A stretch of 64,000 nt of DNA, from contig CAVRIT010000001.1 in the NCBI GenBank assembly GCA_963721345.1, positions 496,001-560,000 on the forward strand. Direction: 5' to 3'. The notes below the pieces were generated by a model. It did not search any database and was not told where the DNA came from. It saw nothing but the letters and a program-made list of their open reading frames with translations. Below are positions 9,561-18,979 of the stretch, in pieces; within the stretch, counting starts at the first letter, position 1; the number at the start of each line of letters is the position of its first letter. The stretch comes from JACDAN01 sp963721345. GTDB lineage: Bacteria; Actinomycetota; Thermoleophilia; Gaiellales; Gaiellaceae. The position numbers were made by a program, and so were the translations under genes.

Positions 9561-10497
9561 CCGCCTCCGCCGACAGGTAGTCACCATCGCGGCCGCTGTG
9601 CTGGCCGTCGCTGCGGGCGGCTGCGGCGGGGGCGGCTCCGGCGGGGGCATCGCGATCGGCGAGTGGGAGCCGGCGGCGCAGCTCACGCACAGACGGAGCT
9701 ATCCGGCATCGGTCGAGCTGGGCGGCAAGATCTATGTGGCCGCGGGGATGGTCGGGGAGACCGGCAAGCCGCTCGACTTCCTCGAGCGCTTCGACCCGGA
9801 GACCGGCGAATGGACCGACCTCGCCCCTCTTCCCGTGTCGTTCAGCGCGGGTGCGGGCACGGTGCTCGACGGGCGCTTCTGGGTGATCGGCGGGAACAAC
9901 TCGAAGGAGGTCGACGGGCGACAGGTCTTCTCCTACGACCTCGCGGCCGATCGATGGCGCCCGGAGACCCGCCTTCCCGCGACGCGGATGAACCTCGCCG
10001 CGGTCACCTTCGGCGGGAAGATCTACGCGATCGGCGGGCTCGACCCCTTCCACCCCACGAAGACGGTCTTCGTCTACGACCCGGCGACCCGGCGCTGGTC
10101 GAAAGGGACGCAGCTGCCGGTCGCCCTCCACGCGCACTCGGCGTCGGTCTACCGCGGAGAGATCTGGGTCTTCGGCGGCCGTGACCGCACGGTGGAGCGC
10201 CAGCGTGGCGTGTGGATCTACAACGTCGAGCGCGGCGAGTGGCGCAGAGGGCCGGCACTGCCGGAGGCGATGGACACGCTCTCGACGGCGGTGAACGGCG
10301 ACCGCATCGACGCGATGGTCGACGACTACTACTTCGTCTTCGACGGGGAGAAGTGGATCGAGGGCCCGACCCTGGACGTCCCGCGCCACGCCCTCGCGGC
10401 GTACACCATCGACGACACGCTGTACGCAGTAGGCGGTTGTCTCCATCCGCAGTTGCGGGACTCGACCGTCGTCGAGAAGATCGAAGCGCGCACCTAG
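9538..10497 (+). CDS. Kelch-repeat lipoprotein
   Basis: Probable extracytoplasmic lipoprotein of 319 residues. The N-terminus is RRQ, a hydrophobic core (VVTIAAAVLAVAAGGC) with the lipidated cysteine at 29, then a Gly/Ser linker. From residue 38 to the end there are about six kelch units of about 47 residues, each with a Gly-Gly pair and a spaced Tyr/Trp (for example GGKIYAIGGL-FVYDPATRRW), which fold into a beta-propeller. The ATG lies inside dppF, so it is translated with the transporter. A role as an accessory binding or docking propeller for the transporter is inference; kelch propellers are diverse. Confidence 0.8.
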   Translation: MSSQSPSDRLRRQVVTIAAAVLAVAAGGCGGGGSGGGIAIGEWEPAAQLTHRRSYPASVELGGKIYVAAGMVGETGKPLDFLERFDPETGEWTDLAPLPVSFSAGAGTVLDGRFWVIGGNNSKEVDGRQVFSYDLAADRWRPETRLPATRMNLAAVTFGGKIYAIGGLDPFHPTKTVFVYDPATRRWSKGTQLPVALHAHSASVYRGEIWVFGGRDRTVERQRGVWIYNVERGEWRRGPALPEAMDTLSTAVNGDRIDAMVDDYYFVFDGEKWIEGPTLDVPRHALAAYTIDDTLYAVGGCLHPQLRDSTVVEKIEART

Positions 10498-10520
10498 CGT
10501 CACCTCCGACCCTCGGCCAG

Positions 10521-10655
10521 CCTCGAGGGGGTCTGACCCCTTGCGGGCGCTCGGGTTTTGTGACGGAAGCGGCAACGCGCCGCTCTGCTGGCCGCACGCG
10601 CGAAGACGCCGCCCGGCTTCAAGGGGACAGCTCGCTGAAAGTCGGGTGAGACTTT
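10521..10655. repeat. Dispersed hairpin repeats between the kelch gene and atpG
   Basis: The 121-base gap after the kelch stop holds two repeat elements. First, GGGGTC-T-GACCCC (10528-10540), a palindrome related to copies at 34261-34287 and 39811-39843. Second, from about 10601 to 10655, a module reading GCCGCCCGGCTTCA then CTCGCTGAAAGTCGGG then AGACTTT, which recurs in the same order at 22921-22972. The second module continues into the 3' end of atpG, which is convergent here. No separate gene is visible in the gap. Confidence 0.7.
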
Positions 10656-11566
10656 GCGACGCGAGTGAGTCGCCGCGCCGCTAGGCCGTCAAGCGCGTCA
10701 GCACCGGCCACGACTTCCAGGATCTCCTGGGTGATCTCGGCCTGGCGGGCTCGGTTCATGCGGAGCGTGAGGGTCTCGATGAGCTCCGCGGCATTCTTGG
10801 ACGCATTGCGCATCGCCGTCATCCGTGCGCCTTGCTCGGATGCAGCCGACTCGAGCAACGCCCGGAAGAGCTCGGTCTCCACGTAGACCGGTAGCAGGCG
10901 CTCGAGGATCTCTTCCGGTTCGGGCTCGTAGATGAAGTCGCCGACGAGGGCCGGCGGCGCGTCGTCCTCCGCTTCGAGGACGCTCTCGGGGATCGGCAGG
11001 ATCTCCTGCTCGACGACCCGCTGGACGAGCGGCGACTCGAAGTGGTTGTAGACGACGATGACGCTGTCGACCTCTTCGTTCGCGTAGAGCTCCGTGATCG
11101 TGTGCGCGATCGCCTGGGCGTCGGCGTACGCCGGGCGGTCGCTGAAGCCGATCCAGGCCTGGTCGACGTCGTAGCGCCGGAAGCGAAGCGTGGACGAGCC
11201 CTTCCTGCCCGAGACGAGCCAGCGCACCTGCACTCCGTCGGCCCGCAGCCTGCGCTCGACGGCGAAGACGTGCCGGAGGATCTGGGCGTTGAACGCTCCG
11301 GCGAGGCCGCGATCGCCTGTGAGCGCGAGGACTGCCGCAGTCTTGATCTCGCGGCGCTCCAGCAGCGGCAGCCCACGCATCGACGTGCTCGCGCGGGCCG
11401 TTCCGACCATCAACTCCATCATCCGGTCGGCATACGGGCGCATCGCCTCGATCCGGGCCTGCGCCCGCCGGAGGCGCGCGCCCGCGACGAGCTCCATGGC
11501 CTTGGTGATCTTGCGCGTGTTCCGAACCGACCGGATCCGGCGCTTGATGTCTTGGACGGCCTCCAC
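10619..11566 (-). CDS. atpG: ATP synthase F1 subunit gamma, with a repeat-derived tail
   Basis: Central stalk subunit of F1. The N-terminal helix (IKRRIRSVRNTRKITKAMELVA) and C-terminal helix (MRNASKNAAELIETLTLRMNRARQAEITQEILEVV, quoted in part) are diagnostic. Gamma normally ends a few residues after the latter; here the frame continues for about 20 residues (ending AKSHPTFSELSP) through the dispersed repeat before reaching a stop. The tail is therefore repeat-encoded and probably recent. Start is GTG 11566, directly behind atpA. The next ATP synthase gene, atpD, is about 7.2 kb away beyond the inserted transporter block. Confidence 0.94.
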   Translation of the reverse strand: MEAVQDIKRRIRSVRNTRKITKAMELVAGARLRRAQARIEAMRPYADRMMELMVGTARASTSMRGLPLLERREIKTAAVLALTGDRGLAGAFNAQILRHVFAVERRLRADGVQVRWLVSGRKGSSTLRFRRYDVDQAWIGFSDRPAYADAQAIAHTITELYANEEVDSVIVVYNHFESPLVQRVVEQEILPIPESVLEAEDDAPPALVGDFIYEPEPEEILERLLPVYVETELFRALLESAASEQGARMTAMRNASKNAAELIETLTLRMNRARQAEITQEILEVVAGADALDGLAARRLTRVAKSHPTFSELSP

Positions 11567-11570
11567 CGGA

Positions 11571-13090
<1,520 letters not shown>

Positions 13091-13094
<4 letters not shown>

Positions 13095-13624
13095 CTGACT
13101 CCCTTCAGTTCGCGTCTCAAGCCTTCCAGCCGGCCGCGCACGCTCGCGTCGGCGCGGTGTGAGCCGGCGCGCAGCACGAAGCCGCCGATCAAATCTGCGT
13201 CGACCTGCCGGGAGGCGCGGAGCCGGCGGCCGGAGACCTGCTCGATCTGTTCGAGCACCTTCTGCGCCTCGGCGTCGGAGAGCTCTACGGCCGTCGTGAG
13301 CTCGACGTCGAGGACTCCCTCCTCGGCGGCCACGAGCGCCTCGAACTCCGCGAGGATCTCGTTCAGCTCGGCGGCGCGGCCCTTTTCGGCCACCAGGAGA
13401 AGGAAGTTCCGTACGAGCTCGTCAGCGCCCTCGAGGATGCTCCTCAGCGCGCCGATCTTGTCCGACGAGTCGATCTGCGGGTTGAGCAGCAGCTCGCGCA
13501 GCGCAGGCACCTGCTCGACGGCTTCGACGAACGAGCGAAGCTCGTCGCGCGCGGTCTCGAGGCGGCCCTTTTCCTTCGCCGCCTCGAAGAGCGCGTTCGC
13601 GTAGGTCTTGTGGGCAACGGCCAT
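13091..13624 (-). CDS. atpH: ATP synthase F1 subunit delta
   Basis: Peripheral-stalk subunit (OSCP equivalent), 177 residues. It starts MAVAHKTYANALFEAAKEKG, the standard helix that binds alpha, and ends with the conserved region VDADLIGGFVLRAGSHRADASVRGRL. The start ATG overlaps the atpF stop by one base and the stop overlaps the atpA start by four. Confidence 0.95.
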
Positions 13625-14160
13625 TAGTTGCGGCGGGCGTCCCCTTCGAGGACTGAGAAGTCGAGCTCGGAGACGGCGTCCTCGATCAGCCGGCGGTGAT
13701 CGTCGTCGGTCAGCACCTTGCCGGTGACCTTGCCGGTCGCCACGAGCGCGAGCTCGGCGACCTCCGCACGGATCAGCTCGAGCGCGCGGCGAGTCTCCGC
13801 CTCGATCTGCTTCTGCGTCTCCTCGATGCGCCGCTGGCGATCGGCCTCGAGCTCGTCGCGCAGCCGGTCCCGCTGTGCGTCGGCGACCCGGCGTGCCTCC
13901 GCGAGGATCTGCTCGGCGTCACCGCGGGCCTGCTGCATCATCGAGCGATGCTCCTCGAGCAGGCTTCGCGCCTCGGCGCGAGCATTGTCCGCTTCCTCGA
14001 TCGCCTGCCGGATCCGCTCACGGCGCGCGTCGATCGCGTCCTGCACCGGCCCGAAGATGTAGCGCTTCAGGACGAAGAACGCGATCCCGAAGCAAAGCAG
14101 CGTCCAGATCATGAGGCCGGGCGTGACCTCGATCAGCGGGTTGGCGGCGATCGGGCCCAT
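13624..14160 (-). CDS. atpF: ATP synthase F0 subunit b
   Basis: Peripheral-stalk b subunit, 178 residues. One membrane helix (LMIWTLLCFGIAFFVLKRYI, about 16-35) is followed by a long charged coiled coil (residues 40-150, alternating Glu/Arg/Ala). The ATG at 14160, two bases before the atpE stop, fits the family length; an open frame upstream belongs to atpE sequence in another register. Confidence 0.95.
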   Translation of the reverse strand: MGPIAANPLIEVTPGLMIWTLLCFGIAFFVLKRYIFGPVQDAIDARRERIRQAIEEADNARAEARSLLEEHRSMMQQARGDAEQILAEARRVADAQRDRLRDELEADRQRRIEETQKQIEAETRRALELIRAEVAELALVATGKVTGKVLTDDDHRRLIEDAVSELDFSVLEGDARRN

Positions 14161-14162
14161 GC

Positions 14163-14429
14163 TCAGACGAGGACGAAGGCGAGCAGCCCGCCGATCAGGC
14201 CGTAGAACACGACGGCCTCGGTGAGCGCGAAGCCCAGCCACTGGATGCCTGTGAGCTCGCCGCGCAGCTCGGGCTGGCGGGCGACGGCCTGGATCATCGA
14301 GCCGAAGATGTTCCCGATCCCGATGCCGGCGCCGAGCGAGCCGAGGCCGATACCGAGCGCAAGGGCGATCGCCTTGCCGGCGTCGACCCCGTCCGTGGCG
14401 GCCGCGAGCAACATTGCAGCGACGTTCAT
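14163..14429 (-). CDS. atpE: ATP synthase F0 subunit c
   Basis: Proton-carrying ring subunit, 88 residues, two membrane helices joined by the polar loop ARQPEL. The proton-binding carboxylate is the Glu in FALTEAVVFYGLI in helix 2. A short hydrophilic insert (ATDGVDAGK) follows the first residues. The ATG 14429 has a strong AGGAGG upstream, fitting its need for high expression relative to neighbours. Confidence 0.95.
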   Translation of the reverse strand: MNVAAMLLAAATDGVDAGKAIALALGIGLGSLGAGIGIGNIFGSMIQAVARQPELRGELTGIQWLGFALTEAVVFYGLIGGLLAFVLV

Positions 14430-14440
14430 TTGACTCCTCC

Positions 14441-15328
14441 TTAGTGCTCCGGCTCGATCGCCGAGCCGATGTAGATGGCGGACAGTGCGGCGAAGATGTA
14501 CGCCTGGATCGAGACGACGATCAGCACCTCGAACAGGTAGAAGGCCGTCGCGGCGGGCACGACAAGCGGAGCGAGGATCACCGTCTCGAGAACGAACATC
14601 AGGCCGATGAAGGTGAGGATCAGCATGTGGCCGGCGAGCATGTTCGCGTAGAGCCGGACAGAGAGCGACACGAGCCGCATGAACTGCCCCAGGAACTCGA
14701 GGGGGATGATCAGCGGGTACATCGCCTTCGGCACGTCCGGGATCCAGCTCTTGAAATACCCCACGAACCCGTTCGCGCGGACCCCTTCGACATGCGTGAA
14801 GACGAACGTCATCAGCGCCAGGGTGAGCGTCACGGACAGCGTCGAGGTGGCTGCGTAGATGCCCAGCGTCGGCAGCTGGACGCCGAAGAGCTCGAAGGTC
14901 TCGTCGGACAGCGGGAGCGGGATGAACCCGATCATGTTCACGACCCAGATGAAGAGGGCGAGGGAGGCGACGTAGGGGAACCAGCGCCCGATCGCCTTGG
15001 TCGGGAGCCCCTGCTCGGCGATCTGCGTCTGCGCGATCTCGTAGATCCACTCGCCGACGGTCTGACGCCGGTCCGGGTCGGTCTTCAGCTTCCACCGCAT
15101 CAGGAACCAGCCCAGCAGGATCGTCAGAACCGTCGAGAGGATCAGGTAGGCGACCGCCTTGTTGATCGAGAGGTCGAGTGGGCCGATGTGGATCGGGACC
15201 CACTCGTGGAGCAGCCACTCGTGAGAGGGGTCGAACTTCTCCTCCTCCCCGGTCTCGGCGGTCGAAGCGAGTGCGACTGAGGGGAGCGCGAGCCAGAGCG
15301 CCGTGACCAGGGTGACGAGGCGCGTCAT
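14441..15328 (-). CDS. atpB: ATP synthase F0 subunit a
   Basis: Proton-channel subunit, 295 residues. The essential Arg lies in SLSVRLYANMLAGHMLI. The N-terminus looks like a signal peptide (LVTLVTALWLALPSVALAS) followed by an acidic stretch, a longer N-terminus than in E. coli but seen in other bacteria. The start overlaps the upstream small membrane protein stop as ATGA. Confidence 0.95.
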   Translation of the reverse strand: MTRLVTLVTALWLALPSVALASTAETGEEEKFDPSHEWLLHEWVPIHIGPLDLSINKAVAYLILSTVLTILLGWFLMRWKLKTDPDRRQTVGEWIYEIAQTQIAEQGLPTKAIGRWFPYVASLALFIWVVNMIGFIPLPLSDETFELFGVQLPTLGIYAATSTLSVTLTLALMTFVFTHVEGVRANGFVGYFKSWIPDVPKAMYPLIIPLEFLGQFMRLVSLSVRLYANMLAGHMLILTFIGLMFVLETVILAPLVVPAATAFYLFEVLIVVSIQAYIFAALSAIYIGSAIEPEH

Positions 15329-15717
15329 CGGGGCGCCGGGCTTCCGAAGTAGCTCAGGAGCGAGAGTCCGAGCTCAAGGCTGTAGGCGAGGGCGTAGAGC
15401 AGGCCTGCGGACACGCCGACGGCAGGGTCGTCGGCCGCGACGGCGATCACGACGACCATCACGGCTACCGGCCTGAACATCATCCCGACTCCCCTCACTC
15501 CCGAGGCGGCGAGGTTATCGGCGCCGAGGCTCAGGCGTGAGAGCAACAGCCCGAGAGCCTGCGCCGCCAGCCAGAGGATCGCCGCGAGCGCCCAACCTCT
15601 GAGGGGCCAGCCGGCGATTGCGAAGACCGGGAGCGCGAGCGCGATGAGCGCAGCCGCGGCGACGATCGGAACGACGCGGCCCGGCACCGGGCGAGGCGTG
15701 GCCCAGACGTCTCTCAC
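15325..15717 (-). CDS. Small membrane protein in the AtpI position
   Basis: A 130-residue protein with four hydrophobic segments (VPIVAAAALIALALPVFAIA, GWALAAILWLAAQALGLLL, VAVMVVVIAV and a last helix), directly upstream of atpB and overlapping it. AtpI-like proteins, thought to help assemble or supply the c-ring, sit in exactly this place and have this size. Sequence alone would not name it; the call rests on position and topology. The GTG 15717 start overlaps the upstream gene as GTGA. Confidence 0.7.
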   Translation of the reverse strand: MRDVWATPRPVPGRVVPIVAAAALIALALPVFAIAGWPLRGWALAAILWLAAQALGLLLSRLSLGADNLAASGVRGVGMMFRPVAVMVVVIAVAADDPAVGVSAGLLYALAYSLELGLSLLSYFGSPAPR

Positions 15718-15932
15718 GAGAAGACTCCGCGGTAGCGCCGGTAGACGGCGAAGATCCCCGCCGGGATGCCAAGGATGGCTCCGACGAGCGCGCCGATCGT
15801 CCACGACCCCGCCGCCCAGCCGACGATCGCTCCGATTCCGATGCTGCCGGCGGTCGTCCCGAGGAGCACCGCACCCGCTCCCGCGGGGTGAAGCGTCTGG
15901 CGAGGACCGGGCTCCATCTTCGGGGCGAGCAT
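15714..15932 (-). CDS. AtpZ/AtpI-family small membrane protein
   Basis: A 72-residue protein with two Gly-rich membrane helices (GAGAVLLGTTAGSIGIGAIV and TIGALVGAILGIPAGIFAVY) ending in YRRYRG. The second helix followed by a basic end resembles AtpZ/AtpQ-type proteins encoded at the head of many ATP synthase operons, associated with Mg or Ca transport with AtpI. ATG 15932 is preferred over an upstream open frame that has no family-like sequence. It is the first gene of the atp block proper; the promoter would lie in 15933-16041. Confidence 0.65.
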   Translation of the reverse strand: MLAPKMEPGPRQTLHPAGAGAVLLGTTAGSIGIGAIVGWAAGSWTIGALVGAILGIPAGIFAVYRRYRGVFS

Positions 15933-16041
15933 ACCAAAGCTTGTAACACCGAAAACCCGCATGGTTTGGCGGAAAGTGGCGAACCTTGTAGCTTCCCCTA
16001 GCGCAGTCGAGGTCGCGCCCTTAGTCGACTTCCTGGGAACG

Positions 16042-17187
16042 CTAGAGCCGCGGCACGACCACTCGACCCTGCTTGCCGAAGCTCTCATCGAGGCGCCCAT
16101 CGCCGAGGAGCCGGAAAAGAGAGGTGTCGCGCCCGTTCAAGGACACGCTCAGCACGATCCTCCCGCTCGGGTCGAGCGCCACAGACGACAGCCAGTCGCG
16201 GTCGTCGCCGAAGCTCCGACCGAGATCGAGCTCCACGAGACCGTGGCGCCCGAACGATGGATCGATCTTCCCCGCCGGCGTGAACCTGGCGGCGAAGAGC
16301 TTCAGCCGGCGTTGTCGCTCGAGAACGCCGGCGACGAGTGGCTTACCGTCCGGTTGGAGTGCGAAGTCGTAGACGGCCCAGTAGCGCGCGTCACGCGGGC
16401 TCGGGTCGACAGAGCCCCTGAAGCCGAAGGTTCGATCGGGCTTGCCGTCGCGGGCCCGGTGCCGAAACAGTACGTGGACGATCTTTCCGGATTCGTCGCC
16501 TCGCAAGAACCTGGCGAAGCCGTAGATGCCTCGGCGCTGATCGACCGCCAGGTCCCAGGCCGAGTACATCGTGTAGTCGGCCCTCCGCGGGATGCCCGGG
16601 ACCAGGCCTCCAAAACCAGGCACGAGCTTCCCGGCTCGTCCAACTCGCACGAGCCGAACGCCTCCTTCATAGGGGTCCCGCTCCTCGAGGACAAGAGCTC
16701 CACCGCCCGGCGCAGGGGCCTGAGCGAGGGCGCCGATGTGTGATGCATCGTCAGGATTGACCGCCACGCCGTCACCGTCGTACGACTCGTCGAAGGAGCC
16801 ATCAGCATCGAAGCGTGCAACCACGCTCGACTGTTTCGGCCCGCCGTCGCCTCCGGGGAGAAGCCCGGGCCACTCGCTGAACGAGCCGGTGAATTCCAGT
16901 CGCTCCTGCTCGTCGTAGGCCGCGCGCGACAGATCGTCCGCGCAACCCTCGATCTGGCTTTGAGGGATGGAGGTCTCACCAGTGATCCGCCCCGATTCGT
17001 CCAAACGCGCCACGAGGAACTCGCTCGCGTTCCCTTCCTCCTTGCACCATGCATCGCGCTCGCCCTTCCTTCCGATCCCGACGAGCTCGATCCTGCCGCT
17101 CGAGGGGACGAAGACATGGTGCGTTTCCAGCGTTCGTGCTCCGTCGGCGGCAGGCTCCTCTCCGCCGCAACTCGCGCCGAGGAGCAC
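16042..17187 (-). CDS. Delta-60-repeat lipoprotein with no clear start codon
   Basis: A secreted beta-rich protein of about 380 residues. It contains several delta-60 repeats, recognisable by the ending F-(D/P)-x-S-(F/Y)-G-x-x-G-x-V: DGSFDESYDGDGVAVN, PAGKIDPSFGRHGLVELDLG and DGRLDESFGKQGRVVVPRL. A lipobox is clear (LAAAVAAVLLGASC), but the first usable codon in frame, GTG 17187, lies only six codons before that Cys. The hydrophobic core continues upstream in frame to the wecA stop region without any ATG, GTG or TTG. Either a non-standard start is used, or a small deletion or sequencing error removed it. Function unknown; such proteins are surface or periplasmic. Confidence 0.7.
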   Translation of the reverse strand: MLLGASCGGEEPAADGARTLETHHVFVPSSGRIELVGIGRKGERDAWCKEEGNASEFLVARLDESGRITGETSIPQSQIEGCADDLSRAAYDEQERLEFTGSFSEWPGLLPGGDGGPKQSSVVARFDADGSFDESYDGDGVAVNPDDASHIGALAQAPAPGGGALVLEERDPYEGGVRLVRVGRAGKLVPGFGGLVPGIPRRADYTMYSAWDLAVDQRRGIYGFARFLRGDESGKIVHVLFRHRARDGKPDRTFGFRGSVDPSPRDARYWAVYDFALQPDGKPLVAGVLERQRRLKLFAARFTPAGKIDPSFGRHGLVELDLGRSFGDDRDWLSSVALDPSGRIVLSVSLNGRDTSLFRLLGDGRLDESFGKQGRVVVPRL

Positions 17188-17204
17188 CGCGGCAACGGCC
17201 GCTG

Positions 17205-18335
17205 CTAGGCGGTGCGCCGCTCGGCTTCGCGGCGGGCCTGCTCTTCGCGACGCCGGATCCGCGGGTTCGCGAGCTTGACGATCTCGAGCAGGTAGGCGAT
17301 GTAGACCGACGCGGCGAGCGCCGCGACGCCGATCGTTCCCGCGACGAGGGCGTTCGAGAGATCCCAGTCGCCCCGCGGTCTCGGCGGCAGGAACCTCGTC
17401 GCCAGCGCCGCCCCGGCCAAGAGTGCGCACCACAGGTACATGTATGCCACCGCGCGGCGTTGGGAGAACCCGATGTTGACGAACCGATGGTGGAGGTGGG
17501 TCCGATCGGCTTCGTAGAGAGGCTGCCCGTACTTCATCCGCTTCGCCACCACGAACGACGTGTCGATGATCGGGATCGCGAGCACGATCAGCGGGAGTAC
17601 GAGCGTCGCCAACGCCGCAGTCTTGACGAGACCCTCGACGGCCAGCGTCGCGAGCAGGAAGCCGAGCAGTAGTGCCCCGGAGTCGCCCATGAAGATCCGA
17701 GCCGGGTAGAAGTTGTGGTGGAGGAACCCGAAGCAGGCCCCCGCGACGATCGCCGCCAGCAGAGCGGCGTCTGGAGCGCCGAGCGAAAGCCCGATCACGG
17801 CGAACGTGGAGCCGGCGATCGCGCAGATCCCCGCGGCGAGGCCGTCCATCCCGTCGAGGAAGTTGACCATGTTCATGATCGCGACGATCCAGACCAGGGT
17901 CGCGGGGCCTGCGAACCAGTCCGGAAGCTCCTGACTGCCGAAGCCCGGGAACGTGAACCGGTCGACGTTGACGCCGAAGCCGATCGCGACAGCCCCGGCG
18001 GCGAGCTGCCCGCCGAGCTTCCCCCACCAGGGAAGGCCGCGGAAGTCGTCGATCGCGCCCACCGTCGTCGCGACGGCTGCGCCGAGCAGGATCCCGCGGT
18101 AGGGCCCGTCCAGCGGCAGGAAGGCAAGGGCGGGGACGAAGATCCCGAGCAGCAGCGCGATCCCGCCGAGCCGCGGCACTGGCCGCACGTGGATCCGCCG
18201 CGTCTCCCCCGGCTCGTCGACGACGCCGAGGATCCGGGCGAACCGCCCCACGCCGGGAGTGAGCAGCAGGACGACCACCAGCGCGAGGAGGAAGCCCCAG
18301 ACGACTTCCAGGTTGTCCCGTAGCGTGTCGATCAC
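17205..18335 (-). CDS. wecA: Undecaprenyl-phosphate sugar-1-phosphate transferase, WecA/TagO type
   Basis: Polytopic enzyme (376 residues, about 11 helices) that moves a HexNAc-1-phosphate from UDP onto undecaprenyl phosphate, the first step of a wall polymer or polysaccharide. Diagnostic motifs are NMVNFLDGMDGLAAG (catalytic Asp) and RTHLHHRFVNIG (the HIHH-type loop that distinguishes WecA/TagO from MraY). The C-terminus is a charged tail of Arg and Glu. Start GTG 18335 overlaps upp as GTGA. This gene between upp and the atp operon is a common Gram-positive arrangement. Confidence 0.9.
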   Translation of the reverse strand: MIDTLRDNLEVVWGFLLALVVVLLLTPGVGRFARILGVVDEPGETRRIHVRPVPRLGGIALLLGIFVPALAFLPLDGPYRGILLGAAVATTVGAIDDFRGLPWWGKLGGQLAAGAVAIGFGVNVDRFTFPGFGSQELPDWFAGPATLVWIVAIMNMVNFLDGMDGLAAGICAIAGSTFAVIGLSLGAPDAALLAAIVAGACFGFLHHNFYPARIFMGDSGALLLGFLLATLAVEGLVKTAALATLVLPLIVLAIPIIDTSFVVAKRMKYGQPLYEADRTHLHHRFVNIGFSQRRAVAYMYLWCALLAGAALATRFLPPRPRGDWDLSNALVAGTIGVAALAASVYIAYLLEIVKLANPRIRRREEQARREAERRTA

Positions 18336-18979
18336 TTCGTGCCGTACAGCCGGTCGCCGGCGTCGCCGAGCCCCGGCACGATGAAGCCGCGCTCGTTCAG
18401 GCCGCGGTCGATCGCGGCGGTGACGATCCTGACCTCCGGATGCTCCGCGTGGACCCGGGCGATCCCTTCGGGCGCCGAGACGAGGCAGACGAGCGTGACG
18501 GAGCGCGCACCCGCGTCCTTTACCTTGCCGATGGCCGCGACGCTCGAGTTTCCGGTGGCGAGCATCGGGTCGAGGATGATCGCGTCACGGTCGCCGAGAT
18601 CGGTCGGCAGCTTGACGTAGTACTCCACGGGCTCGAGCGTCTCCTCGTCGCGGTACAGGCCGATGAACCCGACACGGGCTCCCGAGACCAGGGCGAGCAC
18701 GCCGTCGAGCATCCCCATCCCGGCGCGGAGCACCGGGCAGACGGCGACCTTCTTCCCGGAGATCCGCTGCACGACGGTCCTCTCCAGCGGTGTCTCGATC
18801 TCGACGTCCTCGGTCGGGAAGTCCTTCGTCGCCTCGTAGGTGAGGAGCAGCGTGACCTCGTTCGCGATCTTGCGGAAGTGGACGGTGGGCGTGTCCTTCT
18901 CCCGAAGGTAGGACAGCTTGTGCTGGACCAGCGGGTGCGTGACCTCGATTACCTGGCCGGTCGCCACCGCCGTGCTCAC
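18332..18979 (-). CDS. upp: Uracil phosphoribosyltransferase
   Basis: Salvage enzyme making UMP from uracil and PRPP, 215 residues. The PRPP-binding motif is ILDPMLATGNS, the N-terminal signature HPLVQHKLSYLRE, and the uracil-binding end GFIVPGLGDAGDRLYGT is complete. The start is GTG 18979, overlapping the glyA stop (GTGA). Coupling of glyA, which makes one-carbon units, to upp is a conserved neighbourhood. Confidence 0.95.
   Translation of the reverse strand: MSTAVATGQVIEVTHPLVQHKLSYLREKDTPTVHFRKIANEVTLLLTYEATKDFPTEDVEIETPLERTVVQRISGKKVAVCPVLRAGMGMLDGVLALVSGARVGFIGLYRDEETLEPVEYYVKLPTDLGDRDAIILDPMLATGNSSVAAIGKVKDAGARSVTLVCLVSAPEGIARVHAEHPEVRIVTAAIDRGLNERGFIVPGLGDAGDRLYGTK

Noticed and set aside
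16042..18027. One 661-residue protein spanning wecA and the lipoprotein region
   Set aside because: The first half is an out-of-frame reading of wecA; only the part after the lipobox is protein-like.
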